DNA of 9,117 nt, from positions 1 through 9,117 of the forward strand of contig JACQXP010000310.1 of the NCBI GenBank assembly GCA_016208645.1, read 5' to 3'. Below, in pieces: positions 1 to 4,297 of the stretch. The stretch's first letter is position 1. Every line of letters starts with the position of its first letter. The stretch is from Candidatus Methylomirabilota bacterium (lineage in GTDB: Bacteria > Methylomirabilota > Methylomirabilia > Methylomirabilales > 2-02-FULL-66-22). Position numbers and translations under genes: made by a program. Under the pieces are notes generated by a model, which had not been told where the DNA came from, made no database searches, and was given only the letters and a program-made list of their open reading frames with translations.

Positions 1-1
1 T

Positions 2-100
2 GAGACGTACGAGGATCTGAAGAAGCCGTTTCCTGCGAACCTCCGCCAGGACCCGCAAGATGCGGCGATCTGGTTTGAAGGTGTCGTTACCCGCCCGTGA
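2..100 (+). CDS. 3' end of an unidentified protein (partial)
   Basis: An open frame enters from the left edge and gives 32 residues before TGA at 98-100, ending in IWFEGVVTRP. The balanced composition (charged, aromatic and proline residues) reads like a genuine C-terminus, and the gap that follows lacks similar coding character. I do not recognise the family. There is no start in the window and too little sequence for domain assignment. No terminator with a convincing hairpin and T-run follows. Identification as coding is an inference from composition and the absence of stops over only 33 codons, so a chance open frame is possible. Confidence 0.5.
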   Translation, partial: ETYEDLKKPFPANLRQDPQDAAIWFEGVVTRP

Positions 101-210
101 GGTACCGGGAGGCTGCGCGAAAGCTGCAAGGTCATCGAGGTGCGTAGGGTGGAAGGGAAGGGTGTCATCGCCCAGTAGGGGGGGGACGTTGCGGCTTTAG
201 TTGCTTTGTT

Positions 211-240
211 TTTTCGCCTCCCTCTTGCGTTTTCGCCTCC
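211..240. repeat. 11-bp direct repeat TTTTCGCCTCC
   Basis: TTTTCGCCTCC occurs at 211-221 and again at 230-240, separated by the eight bases CTCTTGCG. On the minus strand it reads GGAGGCGAAAA twice. It resembles the degenerate TTTGCG-type intergenic words found in several bacterial genomes. Two copies only; a function is not apparent. Confidence 0.5.
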
Positions 241-435
241 AAGGCAGGTCCCTCCCCTGCGAGCCCTGGATGTCATGTTGCCGTTGGCTTGCCCCGATTC
301 CTGGTGGACTGAGGGGCCCGGCCGTGCTCTCGTTGTCGAGGCAACATCTTCCTGACGGCGGCCGGGAGGCGGGCGGGCGACGGCGAATGCGGAACGCCCA
401 GGGGCAGCCGAATGCGAAATGCGGAATGGTGGGAA

Positions 436-484
436 GAGCTGAGAGCTGAGAGCTGAGAGCTGAGAGCCGAGAGCCGAGGGCCGA
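436..484. repeat. Heptamer tandem array, 7 copies of GAGCTGA/GAGCCGA
   Basis: There are seven perfectly phased 7-bp units: four GAGCTGA (436-463), two GAGCCGA (464-477) and one GGGCCGA (478-484). The gradient from GAGCTGA through GAGCCGA to GGGCCGA suggests stepwise point changes after slippage-driven expansion. Two more GAGCCG-type units appear at 2529-2541, just after the lipoprotein gene, so the word is used as dispersed intergenic filler in this genome. The unit is not a multiple of three and there is no gene here. Confidence 0.9.
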
Positions 485-542
485 GGGAGGATGGAGCCGT
501 GACGAGTGAAACGGCAAGGGGAGATCGATTGGCGTGCGGTGG

Positions 543-887
543 TTAGAGATAGAGGACGTCGAACTCGCCGAGACCTTTGGGAAACCGTTGGGACAGCCGC
601 GCCAGGGCAGCCGCAATCTTGGCCACTTCGAAGCCCCGAATGCTCGGCGGGCACAGCACGATCCCGGCATGGGGCTCCTGTCGGCGAATGGCATCCTGGG
701 TCAGCACCACGAAATGGCGCACGTTCCTGGTGACCAGACACCGACCTTCCCGGGCAGCGCACCGGAGTTGATCCCGATCCGACACCTGGGTGTTGCCGAC
801 CTCCAGGGCGCTCACGGCATCGATCCCCTTGGTCCGGAGCCGGACGGCGATCTGCGGGGCAAGGTCTTCATCCAGGTAGACCTTCAT
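543..887 (-). CDS. DUF5615 PIN-like toxin candidate
   Basis: A 114-residue protein of the DUF5615 PIN-like family, the probable RNase toxin of a type II toxin-antitoxin pair. Visible features are an N-terminal strand with the acidic cluster LDED (residues 5-8), the middle motif VSDRDQL with D37 and D39, the core strand CLVTRNVRHF (50-59), and the HAGIVL strand (73-78). These match the order of acidic motifs that bind the metal in PIN-like nucleases. In relatives that I recall, the core reads NVRDF; here residue 58 is His instead of Asp, which may weaken or alter metal binding. The chosen ATG at 887-885 overlaps the antitoxin stop as ATGA. The longer upstream frame runs into the antitoxin gene and is discarded. 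The assignment to family is from motifs; toxicity is inferred. Confidence 0.85.
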   Translation of the reverse strand: MKVYLDEDLAPQIAVRLRTKGIDAVSALEVGNTQVSDRDQLRCAAREGRCLVTRNVRHFVVLTQDAIRRQEPHAGIVLCPPSIRGFEVAKIAAALARLSQRFPKGLGEFDVLYL

Positions 888-1132
888 GCAGGCCGGACCA
901 AGCCGGGGGACCTGTGGTTGAGGGCCTCCCGGGTGAGCGCGGCATTCTCCTGGATCTCGTCCGCAATTTCCTGCGAATACTTGGAGATCCCCGGGCACTC
1001 CCGCATCCGCAGCGCTTCCTCCAGAAGGTCCTGCGTCACCTGGGAAAAGCTGCGCCGCGACCGTCGGGCAATCCGGTCAATCTGGTTCTGGAGCCCGGGG
1101 CGCAGGCGGAGTGTCTTCGTCGGTGTCGCCAT
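884..1132 (-). CDS. Ribbon-helix-helix antitoxin
   Basis: An 82-residue protein with a ribbon-helix-helix DNA-binding fold in its first half: the basic beta strand TKTLRLRPG (residues 5-13), helix A around 14-27, and helix B around 29-43 (SFSQVTQDLLEEAL). The polar, acidic C-terminal half (46-72) is the likely toxin-binding tail. It should dimerise on its own promoter and neutralise the downstream PIN-like protein. The start ATG at 1132 has GGAGG 7 bases upstream; the ATG two codons earlier (1138) sits one base after that site and is too close. It is the first gene of the pair, overlaps the toxin by four bases, and is preceded by a promoter-operator with a dyad suited to autorepression. No biochemical identity with a named RHH family can be claimed. 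Confidence 0.85.
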   Translation of the reverse strand: MATPTKTLRLRPGLQNQIDRIARRSRRSFSQVTQDLLEEALRMRECPGISKYSQEIADEIQENAALTREALNHRSPGLVRPA

Positions 1133-1160
1133 GGGCATGCCTCCAGGTTGAAAATTCGAG

Positions 1161-1192
1161 CACAGTATAACACAAGGTGTTCTCTGTGTCAC
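1161..1192 (-). promoter_or_regulatory. Toxin-antitoxin promoter with nested dyad operator
   Basis: On the minus strand, a -35 box GTGACA (1192-1187, five of six consensus) and a -10 box TATACT (1169-1164, five of six) are separated by 17 bp, and the transcript would start about 25 bases before the antitoxin ATG. The spacer and -10 carry two nested inverted repeats on the plus strand: CACAG(1161-1165)-N3-AACAC(1169-1173)-N3-GTGTT(1177-1181)-N2-CTGTG(1184-1188). The inner arms cover the spacer and the first base of the -10. RHH proteins bind such short repeated half-sites, so this is the probable autorepression operator. Binding itself is inferred. Confidence 0.75.
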
Positions 1193-1311
1193 GCCTGGCG
1201 ATTCACCCGTGCGCCCTCGCGAGCCACCGTGGCTATGGTCGCGTGAGATCCCGAATTGATCGGACGCCGAAGAGCCCGGAGCCGGGATCAATGCCGGGAG
1301 CCGAAAATGGG

Positions 1312-1341
1312 TTGACCGGCACGGATCATTTGTTTTAGAGT
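1312..1341 (+). promoter_or_regulatory. Candidate promoter for the small membrane protein genes
   Basis: TTGACC at 1312-1317 (five of six) and TAGAGT at 1336-1341 (four of six) are 18 bp apart, in an AT-richer island of an otherwise GC-rich spacer. It points to the gene starting at 1430, leaving a leader of about 80 bases that includes the C7G7 palindrome. The -10 match is modest. Confidence 0.4.
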
Positions 1342-1380
1342 CCGGCGAAAGCGAGTCCCTGGGGGCCCTTTCACGCGAAT

Positions 1381-1394
1381 CCCCCCCGGGGGGG
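1381..1394. repeat. C7G7 perfect palindrome
   Basis: Seven C followed directly by seven G form a 14-bp perfect palindrome, in the likely leader of the gene at 1430. In RNA it could fold as a short, very stable hairpin with a few unpaired central bases. Homopolymer runs of this kind are also prone to slippage and to assembly error, so the exact length should be treated with care. Confidence 0.85.
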
Positions 1395-1429
1395 CGGCCT
1401 CCTTCCGTCCGGCAGTCCTGCCCGGGTCA

Positions 1430-1648
1430 ATGGGGAACGGGGTGTCCGTCCTGGCGGCGCACAAGATCCTGATCGCCAGCGCCGTGGCCATGTTCCTGGG
1501 CTACGGGGTCTGGGAGTTCCTGCGCTACCCTGATCCGGGCGGCGTGGGGGCGCTGGTGCGGGGCAGCCTCTCGGCGGCGGCGGCCGTCGGCTTCGGCGTC
1601 TACCTCCGGTCCCTCTTTCGGCGCGGCGGAGGGACGGAGCGCGCATGA
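1430..1648 (+). CDS. Small two-helix inner-membrane protein, unknown function
   Basis: A 72-residue protein with two predicted membrane segments (about residues 8-28 and 40-60), joined by a short WEFLRYPDPGG turn and ended by a basic tail (RSLFRRGGG). The charge pattern suggests a cytoplasmic C-terminus. I do not recognise the family. The ATG at 1430 lacks a Shine-Dalgarno; an in-frame GTG at 1442 would remove four residues and sits after a GGGGAACGG stretch, so the start is unsettled. It is the first of three plus-strand genes whose products are all membrane or envelope proteins, and the next gene is again a small two-helix protein. Real coding is supported by amphipathic organisation and by codon bias. 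Confidence 0.65.
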   Translation: MGNGVSVLAAHKILIASAVAMFLGYGVWEFLRYPDPGGVGALVRGSLSAAAAVGFGVYLRSLFRRGGGTERA

Positions 1649-1741
1649 GGGTCTTCGATTCCGAGGCGGTGAGACCGCTGGACCGGTCGGATGGCGGGAA
1701 CTGAAGCAGCCACACCTGGAGGGGGGAAAGGAGGCAGGAGC

Positions 1742-1939
1742 ATGAAGGCGCTCGGGTGGTCCGCGTGTGCGAGCCTTGCGTTGTCCGGACTTTGCCTGAT
1801 CCTGGCGGTTGTGGCCAAGGTCGGAGGGGCGGGAGAGGTGGCTGGCCTTTCGTCCCGCGCCCTGTACGCCGTGGCCTTGATCCTGGGGGTGTACAGCGTC
1901 GCGTTCTCCATGTGCGGGGCGAGCCGTAAGGCCAGTTGA
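1742..1939 (+). CDS. Small two-helix membrane protein, unknown function
   Basis: A 65-residue protein with two hydrophobic segments (about residues 6-26 and 38-58) separated by a small Gly/Ala/Glu loop, and a short basic tail. The start is clear: AGGAGG at 1729-1734 lies seven bases before ATG 1742; the longer frame from 1691 adds a Gly-rich stretch that contains this ribosome site and is rejected. The family is not recognised. Cys9, Cys18 and Cys58 lie in or at the helices. It lies 93 bases after the preceding small membrane protein and 126 bases before the lipoprotein gene, so the three could be co-transcribed, though no shared function is visible. Confidence 0.7.
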   Translation: MKALGWSACASLALSGLCLILAVVAKVGGAGEVAGLSSRALYAVALILGVYSVAFSMCGASRKAS

Positions 1940-2065
1940 GGATCGGCCGCACCCTGGCGGCGGAGAGACGCCGGTTGCCCTGCCCGCTGACGGATGCAGG
2001 GAGGCCGGCGTCCCTTTGCCCGGTTCGTTTGCACTCGGTATCCCACCCAAGGAGGACTCTTTCGC

Positions 2066-2515
2066 ATGATCCACTCCCATCGATCCCGAACCGCCATGGC
2101 CGTGGCGGTGCTGGGCGCCTTCGCCGTGCTGAGCGCAGGATGCGGCCTCTTCTCCCGCTCCAAGGACAAGCCGCCCGAGGCGTCGCAACCCACCCCTCCT
2201 CCGGCCCCGGCGCCGGCCACGGCACCGACGCCGGCGCCACCCCCTCCGCCACGCCGGCCAGCCGGTGCCCGGATCGCCGACGAGGAGAGCCTGAAGCGCT
2301 TGGTCCAGGGCAAGACCACCAAGGCCGAGGTGCGGGACCTCTTCGGGATTCCGCAGGAGATCGTGATAGCCCCCGGGCTCGAGACGTTCATCTATTCCCG
2401 CGACCAGACCTCGGGATGGCTTTCCCGCACGACCGAGCGGGTCGAGATGCTGACGGTCCGGTTCGACACGCAGGGGGTTCTGAAGGACTTCGAGTACCGG
2501 TACTCGGGAAAGTAG
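2066..2515 (+). CDS. Lipoprotein with BamE/SmpA-like domain
   Basis: A 149-residue exported lipoprotein. A basic N-terminus (residues 1-9), a hydrophobic stretch (10-22) and the lipobox LSAGC place the lipidated cysteine at residue 26. Then comes a Pro/Ala-rich spacer (about 35-70) likely to span periplasm or peptidoglycan. The C-terminal part (about 71-149) has the SmpA/OmlA (BamE) pattern: a helix with TTKAEVRDLFGIPQ, then strands ending in LTVRFDTQGVLKDFEYRY. BamE proteins belong to the outer-membrane beta-barrel assembly machine, but the fold is shared by many other lipoproteins, and no bam gene is nearby, so a housekeeping BamE role is not claimed. AAGGAGG at 2049-2055 is ten bases before ATG 2066, which decides the start. 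A lipobox residue after the cysteine of Gly does not indicate inner-membrane retention. Confidence 0.85.
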   Translation: MIHSHRSRTAMAVAVLGAFAVLSAGCGLFSRSKDKPPEASQPTPPPAPAPATAPTPAPPPPPRRPAGARIADEESLKRLVQGKTTKAEVRDLFGIPQEIVIAPGLETFIYSRDQTSGWLSRTTERVEMLTVRFDTQGVLKDFEYRYSGK

Positions 2516-2528
2516 CGCCGAGCGGAAA

Positions 2529-2541
2529 GAGCCGAGAGCCG
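2529..2541. repeat. Short echo of the GAGCCGA heptamer
   Basis: GAGCCGA (2529-2535) is followed by GAGCCG (2536-2541), the same word as in the array at 436-484, directly after the lipoprotein stop codon. Two copies alone would be chance; sharing the word with the larger array makes relation plausible. Confidence 0.4.
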
Positions 2542-2613
2542 CGAAGGGATCAATTCGCAACCCGAGAGCGACAAGGCGAGCGCCAAGCGCCGCGAACCTT
2601 ACGGCGGGGGGCG

Positions 2614-2667
2614 GGGGTCAGGTGTCGGGGAGAGCCTCCAGACCCCAACCCCCAATCCCCAACACCC
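2614..2667. terminator. Convergent spacer: G-quadruplex motif and overlapping stem-loops
   Basis: On the minus strand, immediately after the transporter stop codon, four G-tracts (GGG, GGGG, GGGGG, GGGG at 2667-2643) with loops of 4, 3 and 2 bases fit an intramolecular G-quadruplex. The same bases can alternatively pair: GGTGTCGGGG (2621-2630) with CCCCAACACC (2657-2666), nine of ten pairs, or GGGGTC (2614-2619) with GACCCC (2641-2646). The spot lies between two convergent genes, where a bidirectional transcription end is expected, but there is no T-run on either side, so it is not a canonical intrinsic terminator. Confidence 0.4.
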
Positions 2668-2670
2668 GTC

Positions 2671-3579
2671 TCACGCCTCCCACCCCCGATCCTCCGGCCA
2701 GTTCACCAGGACCATCCCACCCGCCACCAGCCCGCCGCCGGTCAGCAGCTTCGCCGTGAGCGGCTCGTGGAGCAGCAAGCCGCCCAGCAGGACCCCGAAG
2801 ATGGGAGTGAAGAACGTGAAGCCGGAGAGGTTGCTGACCGGGTAAACCTGGATCATCCAGAACCAGACGAGGTAGCTGGCGAAGGCGACGACGATCCCCT
2901 GGTAGGCGAGGGCGCCGATCACCAGAGGACTGAGATCCCGGATCCATTGAGGCTCGAACAGCAGGCTCATCAGGAAGAGCGGCACCGCGGAGAATCCGAG
3001 TTGATAGAAGAGCATCTGGGACGGGGTCATGCGGGTCCGGACGACCGCCTTGAGGTAGAGCGAGGTGGCCGCCCACAGGAACGCGGCCGCGATGCTCATC
3101 AGGTCGCCTTCCAGCTGGACCCGGGTTGGGCGGCCAAGGCTGTCCCACAGGGTGAGGATGATCCCGGCAAAGGCCAGGACCAGGCCACCGAACTTCCGAC
3201 CCGTGAGCGGCTCGTGCGGCAGGAGCCAGTGGGCGCCCAGCGCCACGAAGAAGGGGGCCGTGTAGAGGAAGATCACGGCATGGGAGGCGGTCGTGTAGTT
3301 CAGGCCCACGTAGATGAACATGAACTCTGTTCCGAACAGGAGGCCGATCGCCAGGCCATGCAGCAGGGTCCGATCCCGGTGCACGAGGGGCATGCGGCGG
3401 ACCCGGGCCCAGCATGCGACCAGCAGGGCGGCCACCACGGACCGCAACGCGGCCTGGAAGATGGGGCTCACGCCGCGGTTCGCCACCTTGATGGAGATCT
3501 GCGCCAGGCCCCAGAGGAAGCACAGGCTGACCACCATGGCCATGGCCCGGGCGTCCAGGGTCTTCTTCGAAAGGCTCAC
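2671..3579 (-). CDS. EamA/DMT-family transporter
   Basis: A 302-residue inner-membrane protein of the drug/metabolite transporter superfamily with ten predicted helices in two EamA repeats (about residues 14-146 and 158-294). The duplication is plain in the repeated motif HEPLT at 122-126 and 271-275, each followed by a Gly-rich last helix, and in the FLWG/FLWA words at the start of each repeat (21-24 and 167-170). Substrates in this family range from amino acids and nucleotides to metabolites, mostly export; none can be named here. The start is GTG at 3579-3577, with AGGAGG at 3594-3589 nine bases before it. It is divergent from the small CPCC gene and convergent with the lipoprotein gene, so it is probably a single-gene transcript. 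Confidence 0.93.
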   Translation of the reverse strand: MSLSKKTLDARAMAMVVSLCFLWGLAQISIKVANRGVSPIFQAALRSVVAALLVACWARVRRMPLVHRDRTLLHGLAIGLLFGTEFMFIYVGLNYTTASHAVIFLYTAPFFVALGAHWLLPHEPLTGRKFGGLVLAFAGIILTLWDSLGRPTRVQLEGDLMSIAAAFLWAATSLYLKAVVRTRMTPSQMLFYQLGFSAVPLFLMSLLFEPQWIRDLSPLVIGALAYQGIVVAFASYLVWFWMIQVYPVSNLSGFTFFTPIFGVLLGGLLLHEPLTAKLLTGGGLVAGGMVLVNWPEDRGWEA

Positions 3580-3609
3580 GGGAACTTCCCTCCTGGGCGA
3601 ATGGGCGGC

Positions 3610-3638
3610 ACTATACTCCCACCGGCGGCCGGAGGGAA
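3610..3638 (-). promoter_or_regulatory. Candidate promoter for the EamA transporter
   Basis: On the minus strand, TATAGT (3615-3610, five of six) is preceded 17 bp upstream by TTCCCT (3638-3633, three of six). It would start transcription about 25 bases before the GTG codon. The -10 is good and the -35 weak. Confidence 0.45.
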
Positions 3639-3688
3639 GGGCCTGGTTGCAGTGGCGAGTCCCCTGGTCCCTCGGTGTGAATTCGCGC

Positions 3689-3717
3689 TTGATCGCCGCG
3701 ACTCCTCCTGCTAAAAA
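3689..3717 (+). promoter_or_regulatory. Candidate extended -10 promoter for the CPCC protein gene
   Basis: TTGATC at 3689-3694 (four of six) and TAAAAA at 3712-3717 (four of six) are 17 bp apart; TG at 3709-3710 supplies an extended -10 element. Transcription would begin about 20-25 bases before ATG 3746. Confidence 0.45.
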
Positions 3718-3745
3718 GGTCTGGGGGAGAGTGGCGGAGGCGGCA

Positions 3746-4054
3746 ATGAGCCAGGACGCGAAGGAACCCTTGGAGGTCGTCTGTCCCTGTTGCCAGGCAA
3801 AGCTGCGGGTGGACCCGGAACTGCAGGCGGTCCTGTCCTACGAGCCTCCACCCGAAGAGCGGACGGTCAGGGATCTGAGCGAGGCCGTGAAGGGCCTGCA
3901 GGCCGAGGCGGCCCAGCGCCAGGCCAAGTTCGAGGAGTCCCTCAAGGCCCAGAAGAGCAAGAAGAATCTCCTCGACAGGAAGTTCCAGGAGGCGCTGAAG
4001 AAGGCGAAGGACGAGCCCATCACCAAGCCGGTCCGCGACATCGATCTCGATTGA
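3746..4054 (+). CDS. Small CPCC-motif protein with coiled coil, unknown function
   Basis: A 102-residue hydrophilic, probably cytoplasmic protein. The N-terminal part carries VVCPCCQAKLRVD (residues 11-23), half of a zinc-ribbon or rubredoxin-like knuckle with three cysteines (13, 15, 16) and no second CxxC pair, so a metal site would need dimerisation or may be absent. Residues 40-90 are Glu/Lys/Ala-rich with no Pro or Gly breaks after residue 50 and likely form a coiled coil. GGAGG at 3736-3740 lies five bases before ATG 3746 and fixes the start; the much longer upstream frame is antisense to the transporter gene and is not real. The family is not one I can name. It precedes the activase genes by 243 bases with a stem-loop and a candidate promoter between, so co-transcription is doubtful. 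Confidence 0.75.
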   Translation: MSQDAKEPLEVVCPCCQAKLRVDPELQAVLSYEPPPEERTVRDLSEAVKGLQAEAAQRQAKFEESLKAQKSKKNLLDRKFQEALKKAKDEPITKPVRDIDLD

Positions 4055-4074
4055 CGGTTGCTCCCGCCGCCGGC

Positions 4075-4118
4075 TCCGGTCCTAAGATCGTCCGCACATT
4101 CGGCCAAACAGGACCGGA
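4075..4118 (+). terminator. 9-bp stem-loop after the CPCC gene
   Basis: TCCGGTCCT (4075-4083) and AGGACCGGA (4110-4118) are a perfect 9-bp inverted repeat starting 21 bases after the stop codon; its 26-base loop holds a small CCG/CGG inner stem. No T-run follows, so it may be a transcript-stabilising structure, a factor-assisted terminator, or a protein-binding dyad upstream of the activase promoter. Confidence 0.45.
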
Positions 4119-4143
4119 AGGGTTCGATTGTGCGTCCGCCCAG

Positions 4144-4171
4144 TTGTCTCCTGCCGCGTCTGCACTATATT
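4144..4171 (+). promoter_or_regulatory. Candidate promoter for the activase operon
   Basis: TTGTCT at 4144-4149 (four of six) and TATATT at 4166-4171 (five of six), 16 bp apart, form the most AT-rich spot in the 4055-4297 spacer. Transcription from here would leave a leader of about 120 bases before the activase ATG. Confidence 0.5.
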
Positions 4172-4297
4172 TCCAGTTGAGATCGCCGTCCCCATGCGGC
4201 CGCCACGTGTGTGGTGCGCCGCGCGGCGCTTCATCCTCTCCTTCTGGCTGGGGTGTGGCCCGCCCCTGGGCAGGCCGCCCCCCAGCATGATTCCCGA

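Larger units (their letters stand above)
101..542. other. Gene-free intergenic region rich in short repeats
   Basis: This 442-base stretch lies between the end of the left-edge gene and the 3' end of the toxin gene. Open frames exist on both strands, but their translations are low-complexity Arg/Pro/Ser/Leu-rich and follow the repeats, so I reject them as genes. It contains a run of eight G at 178-185, an 11-bp direct repeat at 211-240, an 8-bp inverted repeat (ATGTTGCC at 275-282 and GGCAACAT at 340-347), interspersed GCGGAATG/GCGAAATG words around 381-427, and a heptamer array at 436-484. No promoter or RNA gene is convincing. Confidence 0.6.

Noticed and set aside
275..347. ATGTTGCC/GGCAACAT inverted repeat as an insertion-element end pair
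   Set aside because: Only 8 bp, arms 57 bases apart, no transposase fragment between them and no target duplication.
436..484. Possible CRISPR-like array
   Set aside because: Units are 7 bp with no spacers, so this is a simple tandem repeat.
197..694. 165-codon minus-strand open frame through the heptamer array
   Set aside because: The translation follows the repeat (LSALSSQLSAL) and ends in a run of basic residues; it also overlaps the 3' end of the toxin gene.
1218..1243. AGCCA-CCG-TGGCT hairpin upstream of the toxin-antitoxin promoter
   Set aside because: A 5-bp stem with no T-run and no clear target gene; expected by chance in GC-rich sequence.
1645..1704. 19-codon open frame overlapping the end of the 1430 gene by ATGA
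   Set aside because: It is very short, polar and without its own ribosome site; a chance overlap is more likely than a peptide gene.
1427..2560. 377-codon minus-strand open frame
   Set aside because: It runs opposite two genes with good ribosome sites and a lipobox protein; composition is Arg/Pro-rich without motifs.
1936..3714. 592-codon plus-strand open frame
   Set aside because: It covers the lipoprotein gene out of frame and then runs antisense to the transporter; its His/Gln/Glu/Asp/Arg-rich translation is the usual shadow of a membrane protein gene, and it lacks a ribosome site.
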